A stretch of DNA of 64,000 nt from Cloeon dipterum (lineage: Eukaryota > Arthropoda > Insecta > Ephemeroptera > Baetidae): positions 23,174,335-23,238,334 of the forward strand of contig NC_088788.1 in assembly GCF_949628265.1 (NCBI RefSeq). Reading direction: 5' to 3'. Within the stretch, counting starts at the first letter, position 1. Every line of letters starts with the position of its first letter. The notes below the pieces were generated by a model. It saw only the letters and a program-made list of their open reading frames with translations. It was not told where the DNA came from and made no database searches. Both the position numbers and the translations under genes were made by a program. Below are positions 26,901 to 40,098 of this stretch, piece after piece.

Positions 26901-29900
26901 CCAGTCAGCCACCAGTGGTGTGTAATGTGTATGCTGATGCTGCATAGAAGAAGCAGGATGACGAGAATACGGTGCTGCTGCCAGCTGCCAGCGTCAATAT
27001 CATGAACTTTTCAAGTTAGTTCCGCCCACTCACTGCGCCCACCTGTCGCTTACAAAAAGTCGAATAACTATTATAAACATTTTAAATTCTTAATTATGAC
27101 CCTCAAAAACCAGTGGTTTAGGACAAGACAGCTCATGACAGTTTGACAATTGCGTTAAGTGTGACTTACGGTAATCAATAGATCCCAGATTTGAACCGAA
27201 AATTCCTCGTTTCTCATGTTTTGCTGTAATGAAATGTTGACGTTGAGTGGCTGACTTCACTCTTCACTAACAGGGTAAGGAAAAAGTTTGGGGAAATTTG
27301 TTCAATTTTATCGCAGAAATATAATAGAAATTGCATTAAAAATTCATTTAAGTTTCTCTGATCTTTGACGTATTTTTAAAAAACCCAAGTAATAAAAATG
27401 CGTAAAATTTCCAATTAAAATGTTTCCTAGGCCGGAAAACGCATTTTTAGTGAAAACTTTAAAAAATGTTGTACAATACATATATTCACACGTTCAAAAA
27501 TCCTACTCAAAAAATTTCGTTTTCAATTTGTCTCATTTATTTGCATTGCTTTTTAACTAGCTTAGAAAGTTAGCAATTTCTGTAAGTAAGTATGTATTTA
27601 TTTATTAAGAAATTATTCATTTATTTCAATAATATCAACAAAGTGAAAAGGCAATAATTATTCATCAAAACATGAAACTGTTTAGCCTGCTCGGTTTCAT
27701 CACAAATAATTTTAAAGAATAAATTAGTATACCTATTTATTTTGCTTTTAGTGTCCCGTTTCAGCCGCATCTCTATCAATCTGGTTATTAGTGTCTTGCA
27801 AAATAAAAAAAATCATCAAAAATGAACAATAATAATATTTTAAAAGTGTTAATAACTATGAAATATTAAAATCAAAGAGTTAGGAAAAAGCAGTATAAAA
27901 GAATAAGGTTTTGCGACTGTAATTTTTTTTCGGTAAGTTTAAATTGAAAAAAAAGGAAGTAAATTTCGGTAAAATAAAATTCGAAGGTCAAAGCTACAAA
28001 AAAAACAGTATTTGAATAACATTCAGCAATGCCAAAACCTACTTACAATTTTACGGTAAATTTTTGGAATGGTTTTATAATAATTGGGGCTTTGAGCTTT
28101 TTATCATTTGCTCAATTCAAAATAGAATAAATATTGAATTATTGTATCCCAATAGAACAAAAGAAAGGTATCTCTTTTGCGACTCTCACTTAAGAAAATT
28201 GCAACTAACTGTAAAATGATTGTGTGGGTAACTTCAAGATCAAAGAGCATTTTCAAGAACTCTTTAGTGTGGGCTAAACTGGCGCAGGGAGAAAATACTT
28301 CTCGCTCGCTTGATCGGATTATTAAACCGTAAATGTAAATTGCAACATTTGAAAGTCGTTTGTGAAAAATTAACGGCATGTGCGTTTTTCTCGTTCTGTT
28401 CTGACTGTAAGAGAGCAACTTGTTTGACGCGGTGACACTAAAGCACTATATATATTGAAGCCTTTTATGAGTGCGTTTCGATCCGATGCCTGAGATTTCT
28501 ACTAACGTTCAAGCTCCAGAGGGAAAATATATATTTTTTGTATCGATTTTGTTCCTATTTTCATCTATTTGGGTAGCTTTGCAATAGAAGGACGAACGTT
28601 TAAAAGAACGTTTAAATCTCATTATTTTTCTAAACGATTTTGGCGTATTGAATGTTCTGCAATGTTCTAAAACATTTTTTGTCTCTCTAAAATTTAAGTA
28701 CACGGTAAATTATGTTGATAAATTGAATAGTAAAATTACCCTACAAAACGGTTTTATTTATTCGGAAAATGTTTTGAAACCATTTATGGAATAAATTGCA
28801 CTAAAAGATTTTAACCATCAATAAATTGGCCCCAAATTCGATTTTATTTCTATTTCTATTCTATCTAACACAGAATAATTATTTGCATTTCCAACTCTTT
28901 TTTTATTCAACGCAAAGCTCGCGAATAAATTTATGCAAATTACTTTCTATTTTGCCAGTCGATGGGTTGGTTGACTTTGGGGTCATTGTGGTGGGTCACC
29001 TGCTGGTGAACCTGTTCTCCGCTGAGGTAGAAAGTGGTCAGGTCACTTAGCTTTGTGATGCAACGCGCAACCAAGCCAGTTAATCGACGGCAGAGGCACA
29101 AATTCAGCAGCACTGGCGCCGGGCGTGTTGCGAGTTTCAATAATGAATTGATAAACAAGCTGCCCTTCTTTGCGCCCACTTTCTATTTCTTCGGTCGTTT
29201 TTGCATTGCCAACACCTGTTGCCAAGAAGCCTTTGTTAAGTAAGAGCTCCTCGTTGATGATTTGCACTCCCATTAGATTCCGTACTAAAATTAAATATTT
29301 GATTTTTGCTATTTTTAAAATTTATGATCCAAATTTTATATTTTTGTGATTTCTTATATTGAAGTCTATTGAAACTCTACTTTCTAAGAAACTTTTTAAT
29401 CGGTAAAAACGGATTTATATTCGTAAAGAAAAATAGAGGAAATAAATTTTTAATGCATTATTTGAATCTAATTTTTCTTTTTAACTTTTGAATTATAAAA
29501 TTGAGTGCATATCTAAAGCGCTGTCGCAATGATAGCAAAAATTGTTCAGACTATTTAATTTAAATACATAAAGCGTTGTTTAACGAGTCCACCATACTGT
29601 TGTTATTCAATGAGTAAATAATGGCATGCATTTAATTGATCAAAAACTTCAATATTGAAAGAAAATTAAGTAACCCATTAAACAAAAGAAACTAACTGCT
29701 GCGAACGCTTCACACACATAAAAACGAACTGTGGATTAACAGAATATCATATTTCTTTGTGTGGTTTCAAATTCTTTTCTGACTGTATTTAATATTTTAG
29801 AAGTGAGTAGATTGACTTTTTGAGTGACGTAGAAAATATTTGGATGCTATAACAGCCACTAGACACATAAATAAATTCCTATAACTGCAAACAATATTTA

Positions 29901-31312
29901 TCAAATACTTTCCGACTGATGGTTTCCCTGAAACGGTGATTCGATGAACCGCAAATTCGTATTTATAATCAATATCATTGTCTGCACAAGTTCTCAGCGG
30001 GTTCGTATTTTTACGCAAGAAACACGGCTTGGCGTTCCACATCTCTTGCCGGTATTATTATCGAGCTCTGTGTTAGCGTGTGGTGTGCCCATTGGGAGAA
30101 TGTCAATTTTGTTGACTCTTCTTCGCGACTTCTCTACTACTATATACCCAGTGTATTACAACTTCTTTCTTATTTGTGCGTACGCGCTGCTGCTGGAAAT
30201 TGTGTCACCTAACGAGTAGTCACGATTGAAATGACACACATAACATATCAATCGGTTGCATCACTTACTCAAATCCACGTAAATATAACAAATCTCCCAT
30301 TGGTTTGTGTGTGATGGGATTTTTCTATACGCTGTTTAACTGCGTGTGATTGTTTTATTGGCAGTCATTCTATATCTTTTCAGAAGGTTGTGTAATTTAA
30401 TTAAATCAGTGTTCACTCATTTTTCTTCTCTTTTTGTCTCTTATTTCCTGGTTGCTGCATTACTTAATTTGCTTATCACAAATAAAAACGTGGCTAACTA
30501 TTATTGAGAGCGTCTAATTTTTGTTTAATATTTTTTATCACTCGTTTTTATCACTGGCCAAACGAATTCCAGCTAGACAGGCCACACAAATGTATAATAG
30601 TTGAAGCCTTTGAGGAGAAGCAGAGTGGTCACGCATCTCATGGACCTTAACTGATTCGAATTTTGCCAGGAAATTGACAAACTAGTTAGAAAGATATGAG
30701 TTGCCGTCGGCGGTGCAAATTGTTCAAACCCAGTCGTGCAGACGCAATTATTTTAGCGGATGGCCGTTTGGCGCGAGCCGGACGGACGGACTACCTGCTA
30801 GTCTGCAGTTTCTGGGCAATCTGGGTCGTGTAACGGGCTGAAATCCGCGGTCATTCAAATCACCTGTTGCCGTCAAAACTCACTCGATTGCCGGCAGGAC
30901 GGAATCCATGCGATGGGCAAGGTTACTCTTGTGTTTATTATTCATGCACGCTTTATATAGCAGGTTTCTATCGCAATCACTTCGGAGTGAGTAACCTTAA
31001 TCTGCATTTGATTACTCCAAAATAGTTAAAAGTAAAATGAAATAGGTGCGCAGTTTTATATATTTTAATGTGGCACACATCCTGTTTTCATCTAAATTTA
31101 ATTAGAGTACATCATTTAGAATATAAAATGGTATTAAACGCACTAGGTGTACAATACTAAAATTATTTAAGTTTCAAGTTTTGCAGTTTTGAAGCTTCTC
31201 TTAAGAGTCATTTTTCTTGCACGACACTTTGGTATTTTTCACGAAACTCACCACTAAATTTACATTTACAATCATCGTATGGTTCATATTGAAACATTAT
31301 TTGATATAAACA
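26901..31312. other. aurA-PepT intergenic region, left part
   Basis: AT-rich DNA with no supported gene. A GC-richer segment with a small open frame lies at 29043-29279 and is listed separately. A second GC-rich patch at about 30700-30910 is followed by a TATATAG at 30953-30959, which might mark a distal promoter; I see no exon attached to it. Confidence 0.5.
29043..29273 (-). other. Small orphan ORF in a GC-richer island
   Basis: An ATG-initiated frame of 76 codons on the minus strand, in DNA clearly less AT-rich than its surroundings. The product begins MGVQIINEELLLNKGF and ends with a basic tail; I do not recognise it. A second frame of 79 codons overlaps its downstream part (28940-29179), so the segment may be a degraded exon, a retrocopy with a frameshift, or chance. 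No signal peptide or domain is visible. Confidence 0.2.
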
Positions 31313-31320
31313 AAAAATAC

Positions 31321-31675
31321 CAGGTCTGAGCATTGGAATAATTCGGTTTTTTGCATATCCGATTTTTTGCGGTTATTTGCTGGTTTTTTGCAGCTAGTTG
31401 CTCCCGGGTTTATGCAAACAAATTTTGCAGCTATTGATTTTTGCCTTTTTAGCGCTTTTGTCAACCTTTTAAAGCAAAATTTGTATAAAATTTTCTTTAG
31501 ATATTAACGAAAAAAAATCATAAAAAATACTATATGCTGTGAATCCCAGATTTAACATACACGTTTTAATGGTAAAACGGGTCAATTTCGAGTACTTTAC
31601 AAACCGCATGAAACACCGCAAAAAACACTGCACTGCAAGTTTGGGAATCTCCCCGGGAGATTCCCAGAAGCCCTG
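31321..31675. mobile_element. hAT-type non-autonomous transposon (MITE)
   Basis: A 355-bp element flanked by a perfect 8-bp direct repeat AAAAATAC (31313-31320 and 31676-31683), the target-duplication length of hAT elements. Ends are imperfect inverted repeats: CAGGTCTGAGCATTGGAAT on the left, and CAGGGCTTCTGGGAAT read inward from the right. Inside are several copies of a TTTTTTGC motif in the left half, an inverted ACCGCAAAAAA in the right half, and a hairpin GGGAATCTCC-CCG-GGAGATTCCC at 31642-31664. It has no transposase, so it depends on an autonomous partner elsewhere. The intact duplication suggests a fairly recent insertion. Confidence 0.8.
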
Positions 31676-31683
31676 AAAAATAC

Positions 31684-33523
31684 AGAAGAACATTTAAAAA
31701 AAACTACTTTATAAGCTTACTTTTGCGTTTTTGCCATTGCAATAATTTCTGGTTGGTATTGACAGCAGTACAACTTGTAAATAAATTTTTTCTGCAAAGA
31801 GCAACAGACACTGCAAAATGTGCAACGCAAGGCTTTCTCACGAATAGTGGCACTCATTTGAAAACAAAAGTCTCTATCTCAGTTGGGAAAATTATTAAAA
31901 TAACCTTCACCAATTAGAATCCCTTTCTTGCACAGTGATACATACTTTCCTAAGAAGGCGAGTGTTAGCCTATTAAAAGCTATTAGACAAATTTCGCCCA
32001 CGCTTCGTCCTTGAGTATAGTGAAGCATCTCATCTTGACATGAATAAGTTTCCATTCTAAGAAATAGTAGTTTAAAAATGTTTGAATTGTCGTGTCGTTG
32101 AAAACTGTAATACACGCAAAGATAAACAACTTGTATGTCATATTTTAAATTTGCATTAATAATAATTGGAATAAATCTTAAGCTGTATAACAGCATAGAA
32201 AATGCTCTTCTTTGTGCAAAATCAGTTCAACCACATATAATTATATAAAGCAAAATATAAATATTACTTTTTTTACATATTACAATTTGACACTACATTT
32301 TAAATTATTGTTGCGCACAGATTTAATCTTCTTGACCTTAACTCTCTGCAGAATGACAGCAGATTCCTAGGGAGTGTTGAATGGTTATCAGTTTATTGCT
32401 TGCCTGCTTGCTTATTGTATACTGTTCACTAGAAAACAAATTAAGTACTTAATTTCAACTCATTCAATACTGGGTTATCGCTCATCGCAAATAATCTATA
32501 TCTCTCAAACGACTACATTCATGCTATTCGTTCCATAGAAAATTCGCTAAGGTCAAGTAGACATTTTTCTCAAGTGATTCAATTTCATCCTTTTTGACAG
32601 CATTTTGTTTGGCAATATATTCTGTATTCGATTTTTATTTAATATTGTAGTTTGATCTCTTTGCTAAACACCATTTACGAAATATTTGAGTTTTGAAGAA
32701 GAGTCTTTGACAGAAACGAATGACACGCTAGTCTTTAACCAATTAATTTTCTGGATGCTTCAATATGTGCGTGATAAAGGTGATCCCCCTTAGTGATTTA
32801 AGTGGCATTAATAAAACTTGCTGAAAACAAATAAATCAAATCGAGTGGAGAAAAGTAGCATCGCGCACACAAGACCTACTTATTGTACGTATTTTGTAAA
32901 CGCACAAGAGATTAAACGTGCTCAACCTCACGCAAACTAGGCCATTTGTCAATTGAGACTCCTTTATTAATCAGATATATCGCGCCTCGCAAAACAAATA
33001 AAATTGCTGCTTTACGGCCAGACGCCGTCATCGAGATTGATTTTTTTAATTTTGACGTGACTGACAGGCATCGCGCGTACGTGGCCTGAAGAAATGAGAT
33101 TTGCGTGCGAGCAGCCTCTCTTGGGGCCGAGGAGAAATGAAGCTAATTGAATTGGCTTTTATTGCTAGAGCAGTGGATCATTATCTTCACCAACAGCCAA
33201 AAAAGTCAGTCAAGTGCATCTTATTTTTTGTTCTAAGTCTGGCTGCTAAAAAGTCTGCTCCATTTTTAGCACTATTTAGAATGCCACCTACTGTATCCAT
33301 TCCTTCGAAAGGAAAGTAACTAAAAAACGTAACGGAAACTGACTAAAATTATAATTTATATGGATATATAGGGTTAATAAAAATAATTGAGTCGTTTCAG
33401 CATATTTTTGGTAGAATGCAGCTATGATTAAAATTCGTATCTTTTCCGCTCTCTCATTATATATCATTGGAACACTTCTTAAACATTTTTTTTAAATCTC
33501 TTGTATTTCGTCTCTCGTTGCAG
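31684..33523. other. Intergenic region upstream of PepT-A
   Basis: AT-rich sequence without a supported exon. A GC-richer patch at about 33010-33140 may be promoter-like. Nothing else recognised. Confidence 0.45.
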
Positions 33524-34122
33524 ACAATGCTCCAGCTAACCTGAACTATTGCAAAAGCCTGGCTAGACAAATGGATAGTTTAGAAATCACATCTGAAGAG
33601 GAAGACGATGATTATTACGAAGGTAAATTTAATTCCAGCTTACTTTCTTTCATATGCGTAAGCTGTTTGATTGGAATCGATTATTATGTTCTCGCTTTTA
33701 CACAACTGTGGCCACGAGGCTTGAAATTATAAATATCAGTGAAGGCGTTGTACCATTTAAGCTCTAGGTCTAGATCCCCTCTTTTGTTTTATTTCCTCTT
33801 CCTATATTTGATCCTTTTTCGAATTTATTTTGTTGTGCTTTTTAACTTCCTTTTTCCGCTGCACGCTCTTCCACGGGTGTTGCCCGCTGATACAGTTGTG
33901 TACGTTATCGCTTTCCTGCCTATTTCAATAAGCACTGCCACCCCAAGCAAGGCGTGTTTTTCAAAAGATAGATTTTATTGACCGTGATGAATGTCTTCGA
34001 GAACTGAATTGCATTTGGTCGAGGCTATGGTTACAGCTTCGGCTCTGCTGACGAAAAAGGCCACCAAAAAAGAAAATGGAACTAATCAGGACAATGCCAT
34101 TTGCCAAGCGTACCATGGACCT
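33524..34122 (+). CDS. Candidate alternative 5' exons of PepT-A
   Basis: Two exon-like pieces lie upstream of the PepT-A proximal promoter. Exon 33524-33622 has a good acceptor (TCTCGTTGCAG) and donor (GTAAAT), is 99 nt and is open in one frame with a phase 1 start and end. It is very acidic (SEEEDDDYYE). A possible start ATG is at 33571. Exon 34037-34122 (acceptor GGTTACAG, donor CCT/GTAAGT) continues in phase and ends in phase 0, exactly what PepT-A exon 2 (36837) needs. Spliced this way they would replace the usual 16-residue N-terminus by about 46 residues rich in acidic then Lys residues. Alternatives: a separate small gene, or an exon end at the stop reached if the acceptor is at 34022. 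No homology is recognised, so the assignment rests on phase and position only. Confidence 0.4.
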
Positions 34123-34551
34123 GTAAGTATTTTTGAGTTAGAGTTCGCTCTAGTAGTTAAATGTTGGATTATCTATACTAAGAGCTTCTTAAGTTAAGTT
34201 CTGGGTTAAATTTCAATGCATTACAGGGAAAATTATTTTTGTTCTTATTAGTGAACTGCTTCTCGATAAGATCGTTACGATAATTAGTTCAGCATTACCT
34301 TGATTTTTATGTCACTGTGATACATTCAAAATCGATTTTTCTGCCTATTCCCCAAAGAAATTCCCCACAATCAATTCCGTTTAAATCATGCAGCAGAGAT
34401 TTATTTATAAATTTTTGTTATAATTAAAATACAAACAGACCAAATCAGATGAATAGAAGAAAAGAGAACTAAAGATTGTCCTTGAAAAACCCAACTGAAG
34501 GAAAAATCAGTTTGCATTAAAGGCGCGTAAAAACCCATGCATTCGCTCGCG

Positions 34552-34558
34552 TATATAG
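34552..34558 (+). promoter_or_regulatory. TATA box of PepT-A proximal promoter
   Basis: TATATAG in the context GCGTATATAGTGTGG, 249 bp upstream of the PepT-A start codon. The same core, GCGTATATAG, stands upstream of PepT-B. The intervening sequence up to the ATG has no splice signal I would insist on and would be 5' UTR. Confidence 0.55.
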
Positions 34559-34806
34559 TGTGGGATTTGAGTTATACAACGAGGCAGAGGCACAGATTGT
34601 GGAAGGGACTAGGAGCGGTGGTCGCAGTTCGGGACCTGTGGAGAGCCACACGCCCGCTCGATCAGTGCGTCAGTTGGTTGCTAGAGCTCGCGGACGCAGT
34701 GTTGGTGTGTGTTGGTGCCCATCCCCGCGCGAAAGTGTAATCCAGAAGGCCGTGGTGCGTCTGCCAGCGCGTGTTCTTGCTGCAGGTGCACCTTACCTTT
34801 GCCAAA

Positions 34807-37800
34807 ATGTCGCGGAGCGACTCTACTTTCGAAATGACACCCGCAGAAAAAAAGGTGACCGATTTATTTTTATATTTTTTGGTCAAACAAGTATGCATCT
34901 AGTTTGTGTTGTCAGCAAATTTTATTTCTGATAAGTGACACTCGCACTTTCTATTCGCGTTTAGAGGCGAACACGCAATAATTGATAAGCGCACGCAATG
35001 TGATGGTAGAGTCGTTAATTTTTCATTGATAGCCTATATATTTCGTCCCGCAGCAGGTGTGGTTTTTGCAATTAAAGCGCTACTGTAATATGACATTTTA
35101 TCAATGATTTGCAATGAGTGAAATCTATTTTCCTATTGATTACCGCCCTACTGCGTTTTCCCACAGTGTTATAGGAAAGGTTGCATTTTTAGCCTCTGTA
35201 ATTATTAAAAAATTTACAATAAACGCAGACTCTCATCCATTTACGATTTTTACGTTTTGTTCTGATCGCTGCTAATGAACATTGTCCAATCGTATTATAC
35301 CTTTTGATGCAATACTTTTTTTGATTTGGCATGGATTTAGCTTGAAATTGAAACGATAGCATTTCTTGGCATGAAAATATTTTTTATGTTATGATTATTG
35401 TATAAACAAAATGAAGTAAAATGTTTCCGAAGCAAATAAAACAACAACTGCGCCAATAAAATATTTACTTTAAATAGACCGGGAGCCCTTATATTAATTA
35501 TAAAACTATTTTCTCCCCCAAGTTGGAAACAATTCACTGAATGTTTGAAACAAAAATGTCAACAAATTTTTTCGTAGGTAAAAAATATGTGGTAGAATTG
35601 CCATTTTTAAAAGCAGAATAGGGAGACTTACCAAGTCCTTTTGCAATGAAAAAGATTTATAGGTGGACCATGCTGTCGATTACCATATTTTTAGAACCCC
35701 AGAACACGTAGTATATAGTTTCAATTTGTCAATTCATGAGGTTATTCAGCCATTTAAATAATCTATTTACAGTTTTTAATCAAATCTTTCTCAGAATAAA
35801 AATTAGCTGCTGCAATTAAACGCATTCTTATAAGGTGAGTGACCCTCTGGTGCCTCTAACTCCCTTTTTCTGCCTAAAGACGCCCTGACGTGCTTAGAAC
35901 TAGTATTTATTTTATCTCTTGACATCACAGGTTCTATTCTTATTTTACACTGTTTTGGTGTTCGTACATTTAGCAAGAGTTAGGTTTCGTTGATTTGTGT
36001 AAGTTTGACTCTTGCACGCGCATATCCGCGAGTCGGCAAGTGACGAGCATTCGCTTATTTATCTTGAGAGAGGTTAAAAGAAATATCATGTTCTAATCAG
36101 GATGCATCCTCTTGCTTATATTAATGAGGAACAGGTTTAAAAGGCGCTATCCAGTTCTTCGCTATTCATGATGGCAGTATAGTTTTTGTGCGTTTGCAAC
36201 TTGCTTTTATTCGCTTTAAGACGGACTTTAATTTCATTTTTATTTAGAAGTGTTTTTAAGGTCTTAACCTTACAAGATATATAAACGTGTTTCTTCTGTG
36301 CCATTTATTTTGCCCTCCATATCAAAGTTTTTTATCTCCTCTGACATTGACGTCACCCCCGCTGCTTTTGCTTCCGAGTAATCAACTCGAGCATATGATT
36401 ATAATGTAATTATCACCCTCCACCAAGGGTTTTCAGCTCAGGTAGCACTGCACTGCTCGTTTCTTTTTATGGGTTCTTACTTAACGTTGGCTTAACAGCA
36501 GTGATTCGTATTCTTACCCTAGACTGATCGCACCCATCAAGATATATGATTGTAAATTATATATTAACATGATATCTAGATTTTTAATGCTCTTTGTGCC
36601 GCAGAGGACATGGTTTTTTAATGTCAACTTTTTAAAATGTTGTCATGGAATTTTTGTGGCTTGAAAAAAATGTTTGGGGAAAATCAGATTTTTATTATTA
36701 AAACAAAAATAAAAAATGCTATAAACATAATTTTTAGTAACTTTTGATCCATCATATTTCTATCTCATCAACAGAACAAAATCAGTTAGTTCAACCACCA
36801 GTTTTTTTTTCAAATTATCCAATATTCTGCTTTCAGCCTCTTAAATATCCGAAGTCAGTGTTCTTCATCGTCACCAACGAGTTTTGCGAGAGATTCTGCT
36901 ATTATGGGATGCGAAGTAAGTAAAAAAAGTGATAGAGATAAAATTTTGAATTAGTGCGTAGTTGACACAAAACTATCACGTCAAAGCTATTATAAAACGT
37001 GTCATTCTAATGTTCATTATTTTCTCTGTTTCAGCTATTCTGGCGTTGTACCTGGTGCAGTACCTCAAATACTCTGAGGACAATGCGACTGTCGTGTACC
37101 ATGCTTTTGTTTCCTTCTGTTACTTGACCCCCCTGATAGGAGCAGTCATTGCCGATAGTTGGCTCGGCAGGTTTAAGTAAGTCATTAGATCAGCAGATCA
37201 ACGACTCTAAAACCTGCTTTTACTCGTGTGTTTCAGGACCATTGTGATTCTCTCCTTGGTGTATGCCATTGGAAGCGTTGCGATCTCGCTTTCTGCAATC
37301 CCCAACTTAATTCCGCCAGAGTGAGTGTCGCGTTTTTTTTTAAATCTACATATACTATCGTTGTGTGGACTTGAATTTGTTAATCAAAAGAATATTTTCA
37401 GGGCCTTCACCTATGTCGGTTTGCTGCTTATCGGGTTTGGTACAGGAGGCATCAAGCCTTGCGTGTCCGCCTTTGGTGGCGACCAATTTGTGATCCCCGA
37501 ACAAGAACGGCAGCTGCAACAGTTCTTCTCCATTTTCTACTTTGCTGTAAACGGAGGCAGTTTGATTTCCACCTTCTTTACTCCCATTCTGCGAGAGGAT
37601 GTCAAATGTTTTGAACGAGACGATTGCTATTCTCTGGCTTTCGGAGTGCCCGCCATCCTCATGGTTGTCTCAATAGGTATGCTAAACCGGTTGGTTGAGA
37701 TGTTTGCATTATTCTCACACGTAAACATTTGACTGTCCTCTAGTCATCTTTGTTGCTGGCAAGCCCATGTACAAGAGCAAGAAACCAAGTGGAAACGTCA

Positions 37801-39955
37801 TGATGGAAGTGTGCAAGTGCATTTGCGTAAGACAATTATTAACATAAATAGTATAATTTATGTCGCACCTTACAGCGCCTGTTTACTTGATTTAAAAATA
37901 TAAAATGGTATTATCAGAGAAACCTTTTATTTGATGATTTATTGAAAATTTTACCAAATGATGTAATAATGTTTAAGAATGCACGCTTTTCCCCTTGCTA
38001 AATTATTTTTATATATAATATGCAAATATTTTTCAATGTTTTGGCAAAGGCACGATTTGGCTTCAAAGACAGTTTAAAAATATTTCCCAATTTCAGCACG
38101 GCATCAGAATGAGGTTTAAGAACAAGGATACCAAGAAAGATCACTGGCTGGAACATGCTGAGGGAAAATACAGCCAGAAATTGATTGAGGACATTAAGTT
38201 GGCTTTGAATGTCCTTGTGATGTTCATTCCTCTTCTTATATTTTGGGCTCTATTTGATCAGCAGGTAAATAGCTTAAGTTATATTTTAAAGATTTAATTT
38301 ATTTTACATTAAATGGAAAGGGCTCTCGGTGGACGTTCCAAGCGACTAGAATGAATGGAGCACTTGGCTCGTGGAACATCAAACCTGATCAGATTCAAGT
38401 GATCAATCCTTTGCTTATCATCATCCTCATCCCTGTCTTTGAAGCAACCTTGTACCCCTGCTTCAAGAAATTAAACATCTTCCAAAAGCCTCTGAGTAAA
38501 ATGACCTTGGGAGGCGCCTTAGCTGCGCTGGCGTTTCTGCTTTCAGCCCTGGTCGAATTGGCCATCAAACCAACAGAAGCAGTCTTGCCAGTTGCTGGAG
38601 AAGCCCAGCTAAGAATTTTCAACACGTTCAACTGCCCCCTTGCCATTTCTGGTGAATTAGTTGGTAGTTCTGATAAATTTGACATCCCATCTCTTGAGCT
38701 GTGGGAAAATCTGCACATTTCTGCTCAGGGCAATAAAATGTTCAAATTGAGAGCAACTCCAGGTGCAGGATGTGCTCCTGAATTAGCTGAGCAGACTTTT
38801 GACGTTGAGATCCAAGAAGGAAAGGTGAGAGACTGAAGATGTTTCTGCGTTGCCATTCAAAAAAACTAAAACTCTTTCACAGGCTTTGAGCTATGCACTT
38901 CATGATGGAAGCAAAGGTCAGAATAGATTGCAGTTGTCTCAAAACTTTGCTGATGACCCTGAAAAATCTAGGAACGGAAATGCTAAGATGAAGTAATGAT
39001 GTACAATATGTTATTCATTTGTCAATTTAAAATATTATTTATTTCCAGAGTTTTGATCAACACAAATGACAATGCACCAAAGAAAGTTGTTTTTGTCGGT
39101 AAATTGACTTATGAATTTGAACCCATTTCTGGTCCTCCAGCTGTGTCTAAAATTTTAGAAATGGACGTGGACAGGTTTGACCAAATGTGGTAGATTGTGA
39201 ATATGAATTTAAATCTAAAATCTTTCAGCTATAAAATCCTCTTAAATGATGAGGAAATTGGCTCCACCTCCGTTATTGCTGGCGGTGTTTACACTTATGT
39301 GATCAATGAAGATACCAAGGAGGTGATACACAGTTCCAACCCATACTATTTTAATTTTCTGATTTCGTGTTTTGATTTTTCCATAGCTTCACTGTAGCGT
39401 AATCAATTAAAATCCATATTGTATGTTATCAGGTTAAAAGAGCGATCATTACTCCTGAAAATTCAGTGAACATGTTGTGGTTGATTCCACAATACTTCAT
39501 CATTACAGCTGGCGAAGTCTTGTTCAGTGTCACTGGTTTGGAGTTTGCCTTCACTCAAGTATGTGCAAGTTAAACTACTATATCATTTTAACTCTATTTT
39601 TTAATTTTTTTTGCACAGGCTCCACTGACAATGAAGTCTGTCATTGTTGCTGGCTGGTATTTAAGCGTGGCGTTTGGTAACTTTTTTGTTATCCTCGTTG
39701 CTGAAGTCAAGTTTGTCAATGACCAGGTAACAAGTGATATACAATGAGCCAATTTCCATAAAATTGTTGCGTTTAAATACACAGATGTGGGAGTTTGTCC
39801 TGTTTGCCGCACTCATGACCATTTCCATGGTCATTTTCTGGTTGATGTCTGTGCGGTACAAGTACGTAACTATTGCCACTGACGACTCTATTGAAATGGG
39901 ATCAGACAAGAAAAAGAGTGTGGACAATGATGCTTTTGAGGACCACAAAGATTGA
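34807..39955 (+). CDS. SLC15A: Proton-coupled oligopeptide transporter PepT-A (SLC15 family)
   Basis: Plasma-membrane importer of di- and tripeptides driven by the proton gradient, 12 membrane segments expected. Fourteen exons: 34807-34854, 36837-36915, 37035-37176, 37237-37320, 37402-37676, 37744-37826, 38097-38264, 38321-38824, 38883-38992, 39049-39174, 39229-39322, 39433-39558, 39619-39726 and 39785-39955, giving 705 residues, the usual PepT1 length. Family marks: ExxER motif NEFCERFCYYG (E31, E34, R35), helix-2 histidine H65 (equivalent to human PepT1 H57), the PTR2 block GAVIADSWLGRF, then GFGTGGIKPCVSAFGGDQF, and E599 in TAGEVLFSVTG (equivalent to human E595). The large extracellular loop between helices 9 and 10 is encoded by the 504-nt exon and those following. 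The first intron is 1982 bp; the others are 56-270 bp. The final 171-nt exon ends in an acidic/Lys-rich cytoplasmic tail. Its paralogue PepT-B lies 9 kb away in inverted orientation. Confidence 0.95.
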
Positions 39956-40092
39956 ACTGGACTGTGATATCAAGTTGTTGTGTTTTTTGTTCGAATATCT
40001 CATCACCTTTGTACAGTATCAAACAAACTCGTTCAGATAAAAGTAAAAATATATTTATTCTCTTATTGCCAGCAGTATGTTCTGCAATGTAC

Positions 40093-40098
40093 AATAAA
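40093..40098 (+). terminator. PepT-A polyadenylation signal
   Basis: AATAAA about 140 bp after the PepT-A stop codon, followed by AT-rich DNA. The gene converges here with CAP-H on the other strand; about 780 bp separate the two stop codons. Confidence 0.6.

Noticed and set aside
31469-31693. 74-codon minus-strand frame
   Set aside because: It lies inside the hAT-type MITE and crosses its right end; it is not a transposase.
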